A DNA stretch of 64,000 bases. Source: Winogradskyella sp. (lineage in GTDB: Bacteria > Bacteroidota > Bacteroidia > Flavobacteriales > Flavobacteriaceae). Shown one piece after another: positions 6,065 through 16,228 of the stretch. Under the pieces are notes generated by a model. The model had not been told where the DNA came from, searched no databases, and worked only from the letters and a program-made list of their open reading frames with translations. The stretch lies in NCBI RefSeq assembly GCF_013213835.1, contig NZ_JABSSU010000003.1, forward strand, positions 239,796 through 303,795. The letters are read 5' to 3'. Both the position numbers and the translations under genes were made by a program. The number at the start of each line of letters is the position of its first letter. The stretch's first letter is position 1.

Positions 6065-7831
6065 TTATTCGATATGTGTTCCGTAAGGAAATAACAATTG
6101 TACACCTTCACGTTGTGTTTGTGTTTTAATGTCCTTCCAAACTTTATAACCTTCTTCACCGAGTTCTTCCTTTATGAGCTCTTCCTTGGTTTGCATTAAT
6201 CCAAATTGACTTAATGATTCTGCAAAATCTTTCTTAAACACAGGAAATTCTTTAATGGCGTACTCTTCTATATTTGCTAATTCAGTCGCTTTTTCCAAAG
6301 CAGTGTCTAATCCACCAATTTCATCAACAAGACCGATCTCAATTGCTTCATTACCTGTCCAAACGCGACCTTGAGCAATCGTGTTCACATCTTCTTTAGT
6401 CATTTTTCTTCCATCAGCAACTCTAGTTAAGAACAAATCATAAACATCAATGATACCTTCCTTGATGTATCTTCTCTGATTTTCTGTCATTGGTTTTGTA
6501 AAACTATAGGCAATAGAATTACTGTTTGTGGTTACTTGATGTGTACTGATTCCCCATTTTTTAAATAATTCTGTACCATTAGGTAACATTCCAAAAACAC
6601 CAATACTACCTGTAACAGTCATTGGTTCTGCAACAATGTAATCTGCATTAGAAGCAATATAATAACCGCCCGAAGCTGCATAATTACCCATTGACACGAC
6701 AACAGGTTTCACTTTTTTAGTTAACTCAATTTCTCGCCAAATCAATTCACTAGTCAATGCACTTCCGCCTGGAGAATTTACTCGCAAAACAATGGCTTTG
6801 ATTCTATCATCTTCTCTAGCCTTTTTTAATGATGTATTAATAATACCTTGACCAACAAAATTTTCATCACCTTCACCATAAATAATTTCTCCTTCAGCAA
6901 AAATGACGGCTATCTTATCTTTCTTATAATTCGACTTTTGTTTTGTTGATACATATTCTGAATATTCTTTAATATCCGTACTAGCCAACTTATCTTCAGG
7001 ATTAATACCAATGTGTTGTTTTATACCATTAACATATTCGTCATAGTAACCTATTTTATCAACTATTTTATGCTCTAGCGCCAGCTTTGGCGTTCTGCTG
7101 TACAAGCTATCTGCAATAATATTTAGATCTGCTGAAGAAATTGCTCGACTTTCACTAATATCTGACTTAATAGTTGCCCACATAGAATTTAAATAGGATT
7201 CTATTTGTTCTCTGTTAGCTTCACTCATTTCATTTTCTAAAAATGGTTCTACTGCACTTTTGTATTTACCATGGCGCACCACTTCCATTTTTAAACCAGT
7301 CTTTTCCTGAAAATCTTTATAATAATACTGTTCTGAAGCTAAACCATTAAACTCTATTGTTCCAGAAGGGTTTACGTACATTGTATCTGCTGCAGAACTT
7401 AAATAATAGGATTGTTGTGTATAGATATCTGAATAAGCCACAACAAACTTTCCACTTTCCTTAAAGTCAATTAAGGCGTCTCTCAATGCCTTAAGTTGCG
7501 CATAACCGGCAAAGGTTAAATTATTTTCTATGGTAATACCTTTAATTTTAGGATCTTCCTTAGCGTAGGCAATAGCACTTATCATCCCAAATAAGCTATG
7601 CTTTGGGTCTTCATTTAAAAATGTATAGTCTTTATATTCTTTCTTTCCTAAATGATCTTCTATTGGAAAATCTAAATTTAGGTTTAAAACTGAATTACTT
7701 TTTACAATTATTGGTTCTTCACCCGAACTTCCTAAGACAGCCAAAAAGAAAATCATCAGAAAAAAACCTACAATTGAAAATATAGTTAGTCCAACTAATG
7801 TCGAAAATACGCGACCAAAAAAACTCTTCAT
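6065..7831 (-). CDS. sppA: Signal peptide peptidase SppA, 67K type
   Basis: A 588-residue membrane peptidase that degrades cleaved signal peptides. An N-terminal membrane helix spans about residues 10-33. Two ClpP-like domains follow, as in the long (67K) E. coli form. The catalytic dyad is visible: Lys191 in HGKYKSAVEPF in the first half and Ser387 in GNYAASGGYYIA in the second. IVLRVNSPGG (347-356) and VTGSIGVFG are further family signatures. The length is close to E. coli SppA (618 aa). The gene lies 134 bp downstream of the HDIG gene on the same strand. Confidence 0.93.
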   Translation of the reverse strand: MKSFFGRVFSTLVGLTIFSIVGFFLMIFFLAVLGSSGEEPIIVKSNSVLNLNLDFPIEDHLGKKEYKDYTFLNEDPKHSLFGMISAIAYAKEDPKIKGITIENNLTFAGYAQLKALRDALIDFKESGKFVVAYSDIYTQQSYYLSSAADTMYVNPSGTIEFNGLASEQYYYKDFQEKTGLKMEVVRHGKYKSAVEPFLENEMSEANREQIESYLNSMWATIKSDISESRAISSADLNIIADSLYSRTPKLALEHKIVDKIGYYDEYVNGIKQHIGINPEDKLASTDIKEYSEYVSTKQKSNYKKDKIAVIFAEGEIIYGEGDENFVGQGIINTSLKKAREDDRIKAIVLRVNSPGGSALTSELIWREIELTKKVKPVVVSMGNYAASGGYYIASNADYIVAEPMTVTGSIGVFGMLPNGTELFKKWGISTHQVTTNSNSIAYSFTKPMTENQRRYIKEGIIDVYDLFLTRVADGRKMTKEDVNTIAQGRVWTGNEAIEIGLVDEIGGLDTALEKATELANIEEYAIKEFPVFKKDFAESLSQFGLMQTKEELIKEELGEEGYKVWKDIKTQTQREGVQLLFPYGTHIE

Positions 7832-7965
7832 TTATCTAATTTTTTAATTTGAAGAGTTAGTCTATTAAAAAGACGAATAGTTACACCTATTCAGAACAAA
7901 TTTTGAAATTAATTTATCTAACAAAAAGATAATCATTCATCTTTTACAACGTCATTATTCAACTA

Positions 7966-10017
7966 TTATTCAGGATACTCTATACGAAGGTGATAAATGT
8001 TAGCCAGTTTGAGTTTAAGCACCTTCTTTATAGCTTCTATTTCTTTAAAAGTAATATTTGCATTAAGAAACTGACCTGTTTCCATTTGTTTATTGATAAT
8101 GTTTTCGACAAAGTCGTTAATCTTAGTAGTCGTTGGTTCTTTTAAGCTTTTAGATGCAGCTTCAACACTATCGCACATCATTAATATGGCTGTTTCTTTA
8201 CTAAATGGTTTAGGTCCAGGATATGAAAAATGTGCTATGTCTGCATCTTCATTTTCAGCTTTCTCTTTCATGTAGAAATAATACACTGAACTTGTTCCAT
8301 GATGTGTCCTTATAAAATCAATTACTCTATCAGGAAGATTATTTCTTTTCGCAATTTCGATACCTCGAATGGTATGTTCAATAATGATTTTAGCACTTTC
8401 CTTGTTTGACAGTTCATCGTGAGGATTAATACCTGTACTTTGATTTTCGGTGAAATATGTCGGGTTCCTCATTTTACCTATATCGTGATAAAGCGCTCCT
8501 ACTCTAACTAACATAGCATTGGCACCAATTTCATTTGCTGAAGCTTCAGCTAAGTTGGCAACATTGAGCGAATGATGAAACGTTCCTGGTGCCTTATTTG
8601 ATAATTCTTTCAATAATTTGGTGTTGGTATCTGAAAGCTCTAATAAAGACACATCTGAGACCAATCCAAAAATCTTTTCATATATATAAATTAACGGTTG
8701 AACAAATAATGTTGCTAAACCACCGAGTATAAAAAGTCCAAAATTTTCCCACTTTATACTTGTAACTTGACCTTCATGAATAACAAAGAATGCAAAATAT
8801 GCTATGATGTATATTAATGTAATCTGACCAACAGATATAAATAAATTAGCGCGTTTATAAAGTTCAGAAACTGTTAGAATTGTTACGATACCTGCAATGA
8901 TTTGCAAAAACATATATTCATAACTGTTTGGTACTATGAATCCTAAAAGCAAAACGGTTAGCACATGAGAAAAGAGTCCTAAGCGCGCATCAAAAAAGGC
9001 CTTCAAAACCAATGGTAGAATACAAAGAGGTACTACATATATATACTCTGAATTATAATTTATTACTAGAGTAGTGAGTAATATCATGACCATGATATTA
9101 AAGAAAATAAACGTGACTTTTGTATTATTTAAAAATACTTCTAGTCGGTACTTTCTTAAAAACAATAAGAGCATTAATAATGCTAATGCCACAAGTAATG
9201 TGTACGCTACAAGTACCCAATTGTAATTGGCAGAGTTCCATACCTGAGATTCGTATTCAGACTTTAGAGAATTTAAGATAATAAACTCTTCTTCTTCTAC
9301 TACTTGCCCCTTAGAAATTATCAATTGATCTACCTCGATACTACCACGAGTTTCAGAAATCTGTGAAAGTTGTTCTTCTTTAGTTTTATTAGTTAAATTT
9401 TCATTTACAGTCAGATTGGGAACAATGATATCATAAAAGAGTGAAATCATTTTGTTTTTGTAGTCAATCGTAACTTTAGAATTAAAATGATCTTCTATAG
9501 TACTTGGCAACTGACTTATAGCTACTATTTCACCATAAAGTAATTCTTTTTCTACTGTGTTATTTTTTACTATAACAACAGGTTTATTATTACTGTAGTT
9601 ATATCCTAGGTCGGCAATTCCATTTAAATAAAGTTTATCAAGTAAATCCTTACCATGTTTAAAAACTAGAGAGTTGGTATAAAAATTACCAATTGAGTCG
9701 TTAATAACTTCGCTAAATTTATCCTTATAACTATCTAAAACTTTGTTTTTAACCCCAACATCAATATCAAAATAAATTGCTGAATTTACTTCAATTTCTT
9801 TTTGTTCTTTGCTTAACTCAGATTCGGTCTTCTTAATTGCAAAGTTAAATGGGGCATATAAATTTTCAGATTGCCAAGGTTTACCTTTCTCAAAATTATA
9901 TCTGAATTTTCCTGTCTTCGGAAAAAGATAAACAATAAATAATGTAGTAAATGTTAACAGTAAAACCTTATATACTAAGGCGTGATTTTTATACCATTTA
10001 TCTAGAAGTTCTTTCAT
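7966..10017 (-). CDS. PgpH/YqfF-type 7TM HDIG-domain protein (probable c-di-AMP phosphodiesterase)
   Basis: A 683-residue protein with the PgpH layout: a membrane helix at about 16-33, a long extracytoplasmic domain (about 35-263), a seven-helix membrane block (about 266-450), then a cytoplasmic HD domain (about 470-665). The HD site shows His481-His482 in GTFHHSLNVA, His511-Asp512 in LYHDIGKMRNP, and THHGTSSVYYF downstream. Characterised PgpH proteins (Listeria) hydrolyse cyclic di-AMP to pApA, and this is the likely reaction here. The start at 10017 gives a short cytoplasmic tail before helix one, as in relatives. Confidence 0.88.
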   Translation of the reverse strand: MKELLDKWYKNHALVYKVLLLTFTTLFIVYLFPKTGKFRYNFEKGKPWQSENLYAPFNFAIKKTESELSKEQKEIEVNSAIYFDIDVGVKNKVLDSYKDKFSEVINDSIGNFYTNSLVFKHGKDLLDKLYLNGIADLGYNYSNNKPVVIVKNNTVEKELLYGEIVAISQLPSTIEDHFNSKVTIDYKNKMISLFYDIIVPNLTVNENLTNKTKEEQLSQISETRGSIEVDQLIISKGQVVEEEEFIILNSLKSEYESQVWNSANYNWVLVAYTLLVALALLMLLLFLRKYRLEVFLNNTKVTFIFFNIMVMILLTTLVINYNSEYIYVVPLCILPLVLKAFFDARLGLFSHVLTVLLLGFIVPNSYEYMFLQIIAGIVTILTVSELYKRANLFISVGQITLIYIIAYFAFFVIHEGQVTSIKWENFGLFILGGLATLFVQPLIYIYEKIFGLVSDVSLLELSDTNTKLLKELSNKAPGTFHHSLNVANLAEASANEIGANAMLVRVGALYHDIGKMRNPTYFTENQSTGINPHDELSNKESAKIIIEHTIRGIEIAKRNNLPDRVIDFIRTHHGTSSVYYFYMKEKAENEDADIAHFSYPGPKPFSKETAILMMCDSVEAASKSLKEPTTTKINDFVENIINKQMETGQFLNANITFKEIEAIKKVLKLKLANIYHLRIEYPE

Positions 10018-10131
10018 AGGTAATCAAATGTAGTAAATAATAAATTTTTAAACCGCCTTAATACTAATAACATTCCCTAATCTCTCAAAAAATGATTAAT
10101 TTCGTGCCAACTAAATAAAAACAAAAAACAC

Positions 10132-11310
10132 ATGAATAAGGAAGTAGTAATTGTATCTGCTGTTAGAACACCAATAGGTAGTTTTCTAGGTAGTTTATCT
10201 AGTGTTCCTGCACCAAGATTAGGTGCAGCTGCCATAAAAGGTGCATTAGATAAAATTAATTTAAAACCAGAACTTGTAGATGAGGTTTTAATGGGTAATG
10301 TGGTGCAGGCTGGTACTGGTCAAGCTCCAGCAAGACAAGCTGCTATTTATTCTGGTATACCTGATACTGTTCCTTGTACAACTGTAAATAAAGTGTGCTC
10401 TTCTGGTATGAAAACCGTAATGCAAGCAGCGCAGTCTATTCGTTTAGGTGATGCTGATATTATTGTTGCTGGTGGTATGGAAAACATGAGTGCAATTCCA
10501 CATTATTACCATGCACGTAGTGCTACTAAATTTGGACCTGCAACTTTGGAAGATGGTATGCAGAAAGATGGTTTAGTAGATGCTTATGATAACAACGCCA
10601 TGGGTGTTTGTGCTGACGCTTGTGCTGTAGAATATGATTTTTCTAGAGAAGACCAAGATGCCTTTGCTATTCAATCATATGAACGCTCTGCATCGGCTTG
10701 GGATTCTGGTAAATTTGATAATGAAGTTGTTCCTGTTGAAGTACCACAAAGACGCGGGGAACCTGTAGTCTTTAGTAAAGATGAGGAATATACAAACGTG
10801 AAAATGGAAAAAATTCCAGCTCTTCGTCCTGCTTTTACTAAAGAAGGTACAGTGACCGCTGCTAATGCTTCGACTATAAATGATGGTGCAGCTGCATTAG
10901 TTCTAATGAGCAAAGACAAAGCTGATGAATTAGGTCTTAAACCATTAGTGACAATTAAAAGTTATGCAGATGCAGCTCAAGAACCAGAATGGTTTACCAC
11001 TGCACCAGCAAAAGCTTTACCTAAAGCACTTGCAAAAGCTAATATTGAATTGAGTGATGTGGACTACTTCGAATTCAATGAGGCTTTTTCAGTTGTCGGT
11101 TTAGCAAATATGAAAATTCTTGGTTTATCTGACGATAACGTCAATGTTAATGGTGGCGCTGTTTCTTTAGGCCATCCATTAGGTTGTTCTGGAGCAAGAA
11201 TTTTAGTAACTCTAATAAATGTTTTACATCAAAATAATGCCAAAATTGGTGCGGCTGCTATTTGTAATGGTGGCGGTGGCGCTTCTGCGATGGTATTAGA
11301 ACGTTCCTAA
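10132..11310 (+). CDS. Acetyl-CoA C-acetyltransferase (thiolase)
   Basis: A 392-residue biosynthetic-type thiolase that reversibly condenses two acetyl-CoA to acetoacetyl-CoA. The catalytic residues lie exactly where they do in the Zoogloea enzyme: Cys89 (NKVCSSGMK), His348 (SLGHPLGCSGAR) and Cys378 (AAICNGGGG). NEAFSVV, the oxyanion segment, is present. The first residues MNKEVVIVSAVRTPIGSF match the family start. The role could be ketone-body or branched-chain amino acid degradation, or mevalonate supply; no neighbour decides. An NlpC/P60 gene follows after 9 bp, so the two are likely co-transcribed. Confidence 0.93.
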   Translation: MNKEVVIVSAVRTPIGSFLGSLSSVPAPRLGAAAIKGALDKINLKPELVDEVLMGNVVQAGTGQAPARQAAIYSGIPDTVPCTTVNKVCSSGMKTVMQAAQSIRLGDADIIVAGGMENMSAIPHYYHARSATKFGPATLEDGMQKDGLVDAYDNNAMGVCADACAVEYDFSREDQDAFAIQSYERSASAWDSGKFDNEVVPVEVPQRRGEPVVFSKDEEYTNVKMEKIPALRPAFTKEGTVTAANASTINDGAAALVLMSKDKADELGLKPLVTIKSYADAAQEPEWFTTAPAKALPKALAKANIELSDVDYFEFNEAFSVVGLANMKILGLSDDNVNVNGGAVSLGHPLGCSGARILVTLINVLHQNNAKIGAAAICNGGGGASAMVLERS

Positions 11311-11319
11311 ATTCTATTT

Positions 11320-12069
11320 ATGCAATACGGCTTATGTAATCTAGGTATTGTTCCTATTCGTCTAGAACCAAGCGATACAAGCGAAATGGTGACACAAGCC
11401 TTGTATGGTGATTTTTTTAAGGTTCTAGAAAAAAGGAAAAAATGGAGCCGAATACGCTTTGCATTTGACAAATACGAGGGTTGGATTGATAATAAGCAAT
11501 ACAAAGAAATAACAGAAACAGATTATAAAGAAAATGCTGATGTAAATCTTAATCTTTCAATAGATTTAATTGAGTATGTTTCTGATAATTCAAATGGATT
11601 ATACACCATTCCTATTGGTTCAAATCTTAACGGACTAGCATTACTAGGTCATAGTTTCGATGGTAATACTTTAACTGAAAAAAATCCGAAGCAAAACTTA
11701 ATACAGACAGCGTTCGTATTTTTAAATGCGCCTTATTTATGGGGTGGGAAAACACCATTTGGAATTGATTGTTCTGGTTTTACTCAAATGGTTTATAAAC
11801 TTAATGGCTATAAATTATTAAGAGATGCCTCTCAACAGGCTACACAAGGTGAAGCTCTAAGTTTTATTGAAGAAAGTGAACCAGGTGACTTGGCTTTTTT
11901 TGATAACGCAGAAGGTAACATTATTCATGTGGGTATTATAATGCAAGATAACTACATCATTCATGCTCATGGCAGAGTCAGAATTGATAGACTAGATCAC
12001 AGTGGAATTTACAATGTTGATCAAAACAAACATACGCACAAGCTTAGAGTGATTAAAAAAGTGATATAA
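11320..12069 (+). CDS. Cytoplasmic C40 peptidase with SH3 and NlpC/P60 domains
   Basis: A 249-residue protein with a bacterial SH3-like region (about 1-65, ending KYEGWIDNKQ) and a C-terminal NlpC/P60 domain (about 125-248). The catalytic set is Cys151 (GIDCSGFTQM), His203 (NIIHVGIIM) and His215 (YIIHAHG). There is no signal peptide, so it should act in the cytoplasm. Related proteins (YkfC/dipeptidyl-peptidase VI type) cleave gamma-D-Glu-diamino acid bonds of muropeptides, so cell-wall peptide recycling is the best inference. It begins 9 bp after the thiolase stop and is followed by a strong bidirectional terminator. Confidence 0.85.
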   Translation: MQYGLCNLGIVPIRLEPSDTSEMVTQALYGDFFKVLEKRKKWSRIRFAFDKYEGWIDNKQYKEITETDYKENADVNLNLSIDLIEYVSDNSNGLYTIPIGSNLNGLALLGHSFDGNTLTEKNPKQNLIQTAFVFLNAPYLWGGKTPFGIDCSGFTQMVYKLNGYKLLRDASQQATQGEALSFIEESEPGDLAFFDNAEGNIIHVGIIMQDNYIIHAHGRVRIDRLDHSGIYNVDQNKHTHKLRVIKKVI

Positions 12070-12099
12070 AAAAAGCGACTTAAATAAGTCGCTTTTTTT
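12068..12099. terminator. Bidirectional terminator
   Basis: A-run plus GCGACTTA, loop AA, TAAGTCGC and a T-run form a near-perfect hairpin between the converging C40 peptidase and TPR genes. Each strand reads stem then T-tract, so it can stop both transcripts. Confidence 0.8.
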
Positions 12100-12120
12100 A
12101 ATATATACAAATAACAGCTG

Positions 12121-13410
12121 TTAATTACCCGCAGCTTTAATTTCTTCCGCTTTAGCTTTATTAGCTTTATATTTATCTACTTCACCTAAAGCACTGTAAA
12201 TATTAGCTAATTGATTAAAAATATCAGCATTTTGTAAACTTGGATTATTTGAAATAAAGTCCTCTAATATTTTAGCGCCAGCAGTAAATAATACATTTTT
12301 CTCTTCACGTAACTCATCATATCTTTTGTTATCTGCAGCTGAATTTCCTAACGAATTCATTTCATCATTTAGGGCATTCCCTTTACTCACTTCCAAAAAT
12401 GATAAATTTAACGCGGCATTAGCATAATCAGGCTTAATTCTAAGGGCATTTGAAAATGCTTCTTTAGCTACTTCATTTTGACTCACCTCCATGGCAGTAA
12501 TACCTACATTGTAGTTGAGATCTGGATTGTTTGGATCTCTTCTTAAGGCTTCTCTAAATAATTCGAAAGCCGCTTCACTGTTACCAACCTTTATTTGAAT
12601 TGTAGCTTCTGTTAACACTAAATTATTGTCTTCGGGAAACTCTTTTCTAGCGTCATCTATAGCTGTTAAAGCTTCTTCATTCTTTCCCTGAGAAACGTAT
12701 ATGAATGCTATATTTTTAACAATATTAGCTCTCTTCGACTCTTCTAATTTATCTACCGGTTTAATATGAGTTTTTAAAGTTTTAACCGCAAAATCTCTAT
12801 TCGCTTTCTCAGGAAAAAACTCCTCACCACCTGTTTCCTTATTTACAGCAGTATAATTCATTTTTATACCAGTATAACCAAGTTCTTTAAGCTTGATAAA
12901 ATGCTTTAACGAAGTGTCATAATCATTATTTTGGGCAGCTAATAATGCTGCATTATACAGGTAAATTGTATCCTTGGAAGAAATCTTATAAATATTAGCA
13001 TAGGCTTTCGAAGCTACACCTAAATTCTTTTTATTAAAAGCGTCATTAGCTTTCTTTAAAAAGGTGTTATAAATCTCAGTTTTAATCTCATCAGCTTGCT
13101 CGGTATATTTCTTTTTACCAATTTTAGCTTCGTGATTCTTTAATTGCTCTAGTGTAGATACAGCCATTTCAATATCTGCATCAGTAGCAGCACCATTCGC
13201 ATATAAGGCTTTAGCTTTTAGAAAATAAAACTTCGATATGGTTTTATCATCCATATTTGCCATTAAACCTTCAGCTGCAGAAACTGCAGATTTTGCATTG
13301 GAAAAATTCGAACTTTTTAGTGCCTTCTCTATTGCCTTTATTTCATTTTTTTGAGCAAAAGACATAGTTGTAAGGACTAGAGTAAGCACTAATGTCATTA
13401 ACTTTTTCAT
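12121..13410 (-). CDS. Exported tetratricopeptide repeat protein
   Basis: A 429-residue protein with a signal peptide (residues 1-19, cut after SFA) and many TPR helices. The clearest repeats are at about 255-345, for example AAFELFREALRRDPNNPDLNYNVG in two overlapping units, followed by AKEAFSNALRIKPDYANAAL. The protein is probably periplasmic and serves as a binding scaffold; partners are not shown by the sequence. It lies 29 bp downstream of gyrA on the same strand, a pairing I recall as common in Flavobacteriia, so it is likely transcribed with gyrA. Confidence 0.8.
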   Translation of the reverse strand: MKKLMTLVLTLVLTTMSFAQKNEIKAIEKALKSSNFSNAKSAVSAAEGLMANMDDKTISKFYFLKAKALYANGAATDADIEMAVSTLEQLKNHEAKIGKKKYTEQADEIKTEIYNTFLKKANDAFNKKNLGVASKAYANIYKISSKDTIYLYNAALLAAQNNDYDTSLKHFIKLKELGYTGIKMNYTAVNKETGGEEFFPEKANRDFAVKTLKTHIKPVDKLEESKRANIVKNIAFIYVSQGKNEEALTAIDDARKEFPEDNNLVLTEATIQIKVGNSEAAFELFREALRRDPNNPDLNYNVGITAMEVSQNEVAKEAFSNALRIKPDYANAALNLSFLEVSKGNALNDEMNSLGNSAADNKRYDELREEKNVLFTAGAKILEDFISNNPSLQNADIFNQLANIYSALGEVDKYKANKAKAEEIKAAGN

Positions 13411-13439
13411 TGTGTAGTAAATAGTTTTAATATTAATTT

Positions 13440-15968
13440 TTAGTTTTCAGTTTCAGTAGTATCAATAGCCGTGCCATCTTCTGCAGAAGATTGATTATCA
13501 ATAGATTCATCTAAATCAGTTTCTTCCTCTTCATCCTTCATTACTTTGGCAACAGCTGCAATAGCATCTTTACCTTTTAGGTTGATCAACTTAACACCTT
13601 GAGTGGCTCTACCCATAACTCTAAGGTCTGCAACTTCCATTCTAATGGCAATACCTGATTTGTTGATAATCATTAAATCATCCTCATCAGTCACATTTTT
13701 TATAGCTACTAAGCTTCCTGTTTTATCTGTAATAGAAATTGTCTTAACACCTTTTCCACCTCTATTGGTAATTCTATAATCATCGAGGCTAGAACGTTTT
13801 CCATATCCATTTTCAGAAACCACAAGAATATTACTTTCCATATCGTTGACAGCTATCATACCTATAACTTCGTCATTTTCGTGACCTAAAGTAATTCCTC
13901 TAACACCAGAAGCATTTCTTCCCATTGGTCTTGTCTTAGCTTCTTCGAAACGGATAGCTTTACCAGACTTAAGTGCTAACATTACTTGACTTTCACCTGT
14001 TGTTAACTTAGCTTCTAATAATGTATCGTCTTCTTTAATGGTTATTGCATTGATTCCATTAGTTCTTGGACGAGAATATTGTTCTAAAGATGTCTTCTTA
14101 ACCTGACCTTTCTTCGTGGCCATAATTACATAATGACTATTAATGTACTCTTCATCTTTAAGGTCTTGCGTACAAATGAATGCCATTACTTTATCATCTT
14201 GCTCAATATTGATTAGGTTTTGAATTGCTCTACCTTTTGAAGTTTTGCTTCCTTCTGGTATTTCATAAACACGCATCCAGAAACATTTCCCTTTTTGGGT
14301 AAAGAACAACATATACTGATGGTTTGTACCAACAAATAAATGCTCTAAGAAATCTTCATTTCTTGTCGTAGATGCTTTCTGTCCTACTCCACCTCTATTT
14401 TGAGTTTTATACTCGGTTAAAGATGTTCTCTTTATATAACCTGCATGAGAAATTGTAATCACTACTTTCTCATTTGGAATCATATCTTCAATAGATAAAT
14501 CTCCACCAGCGTACTCAATGTTAGAACGACGCTCATCGCCATACTTATCTTTTACAACTTCAAGCTCATCTTTAATGATATCCATACGACGCTCTTTCTT
14601 GTCAAGAATGTCTTTTAAATCTTCTATGGTCTTCATTAACTCTTCATACTCAGCACGCAGCTTGTCTTGCTCTAGTCCTGTTAATTGACGTAGACGCATT
14701 TCTACAATTGCTTTTGCTTGTATTTCAGTAAGCTTAAATCGTTCAATCAATTTGTTACGTGCTTCATCAGCATTTGCAGATGCTCTAATTAAAGCAATAA
14801 CTTCATCGATATTATCTGATGCAATAATTAATCCTTCAAGAATATGAGCTCTTTCTTCAGCCTTACGTAATTCATATTTTGTACGTCTTACAACTACCTC
14901 ATGTCTGTGCTCAACGAAATAGTGAATTAAATCTTTAAGATTTAATAATTGAGGACGACCATTAACTAGTGCAATATTATTCACACTAAAAGATGATTGT
15001 AAAGCCGTGTATTTGAATAATTTATTGAGAACGATATTAGGAATTGCATCACGCTTTAAAACGTAAACGATACGCATTCCTTTTCTATCAGACTCATCTC
15101 TAATTGTAGAAATACCTTCTAACTTCTTATCATTCACCAAGTCCGCAGTCTTTTTAATCATGTCTGCCTTATTAACTTGGTAAGGAATTTCAGTTACAAT
15201 GATACATTCTCTACCGTTAACCTCTTCAATGTTAGCTTTTCCTCGCATGACAATTCGTCCGCGACCTGTATGAAAAGCTTCTTTAACACCATCATAACCA
15301 TAAATAGTTCCACCTGTAGGGAAATCTGGTGCTTTGATGTGTTGCATTAACTCATCAACTTCGATATCTGTATTATCTATGTATGCTATAGTACCATTTA
15401 CAACTTCAGTAAGGTTGTGTGGTGGCATATTAGTAGCCATACCAACTGCAATACCTGAAGCGCCATTAACTAATAAACTTGGAATACGTGTTGGTAAAAC
15501 CGTTGGCTCTTTTAAAGTATCATCAAAATTAAGTTTATGATCAACCGTATCTTTGTCAATATCCGCAAGCATTTCTTCAGAAATCTTTTGCATTCTTGCT
15601 TCTGTATAACGCATTGCTGCTGGACTATCACCATCTACAGAACCAAAGTTTCCTTGTCCATCAATTAACATGTAACGTAAACTCCATTCTTGAGCCATAC
15701 GTACCATTGTGTCATAAACTGATGTATCACCATGTGGATGATACTTACCTAAAACTTCACCAACTATTCTTGCAGACTTCTTATGCGCCGTGTTTGCTCT
15801 AACACCTAACTCATGCATACCGTAAAGTACTCTTCTATGAACTGGTTTTAAACCATCTCTTACATCTGGTAAAGCACGTGACACAATGACCGACATTGAA
15901 TAATCAATGTAGGCTGATTTCATTTCATCTTCAATGTTAATTGGAATGAGTTTTTCTCCTTCTGCCAT
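13440..15968 (-). CDS. gyrA: DNA gyrase subunit A
   Basis: An 842-residue type IIA topoisomerase subunit that, with GyrB, introduces negative supercoils. The catalytic tyrosine is Tyr121 in AMRYTEARM. The quinolone-determining region reads [10 protein letters not shown] (77-86), with Thr82 and Asp86 at the positions of E. coli Ser83 and Asp87; Thr is the usual residue in flavobacteria such as F. psychrophilum. The C-terminal pinwheel domain is present, with GyrA-box-like QNRGGVG and later NRGGKGVKT, which favours GyrA over ParC. The acidic tail ([12 protein letters not shown]) is typical. It is divergent from clpC and followed by a TPR gene. Confidence 0.97.
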   Translation of the reverse strand: MAEGEKLIPINIEDEMKSAYIDYSMSVIVSRALPDVRDGLKPVHRRVLYGMHELGVRANTAHKKSARIVGEVLGKYHPHGDTSVYDTMVRMAQEWSLRYMLIDGQGNFGSVDGDSPAAMRYTEARMQKISEEMLADIDKDTVDHKLNFDDTLKEPTVLPTRIPSLLVNGASGIAVGMATNMPPHNLTEVVNGTIAYIDNTDIEVDELMQHIKAPDFPTGGTIYGYDGVKEAFHTGRGRIVMRGKANIEEVNGRECIIVTEIPYQVNKADMIKKTADLVNDKKLEGISTIRDESDRKGMRIVYVLKRDAIPNIVLNKLFKYTALQSSFSVNNIALVNGRPQLLNLKDLIHYFVEHRHEVVVRRTKYELRKAEERAHILEGLIIASDNIDEVIALIRASANADEARNKLIERFKLTEIQAKAIVEMRLRQLTGLEQDKLRAEYEELMKTIEDLKDILDKKERRMDIIKDELEVVKDKYGDERRSNIEYAGGDLSIEDMIPNEKVVITISHAGYIKRTSLTEYKTQNRGGVGQKASTTRNEDFLEHLFVGTNHQYMLFFTQKGKCFWMRVYEIPEGSKTSKGRAIQNLINIEQDDKVMAFICTQDLKDEEYINSHYVIMATKKGQVKKTSLEQYSRPRTNGINAITIKEDDTLLEAKLTTGESQVMLALKSGKAIRFEEAKTRPMGRNASGVRGITLGHENDEVIGMIAVNDMESNILVVSENGYGKRSSLDDYRITNRGGKGVKTISITDKTGSLVAIKNVTDEDDLMIINKSGIAIRMEVADLRVMGRATQGVKLINLKGKDAIAAVAKVMKDEEEETDLDESIDNQSSAEDGTAIDTTETEN

Positions 15969-16228
15969 ATATTAATTTAATTAGTTTTTTTATAGGTTTT
16001 CAAAACGTGCTAATATAACCATTTATATAGTGTTGATGCACTTTTTATATGTGTATTTTAAGAGTTTTTATTAACAATTTTTAATATCTGTTTCGTTAAT
16101 AAGTATCCCCTATTTTTCTTTGATTTGAAATGCTTTTTTAGTCTCTTCGTTTTTATGATTTATTTAGGTATGGTTTTTGACCTTTAATCATATGTTTTTA
16201 TTATTTTTAATGCAGAAAGGATTACACT

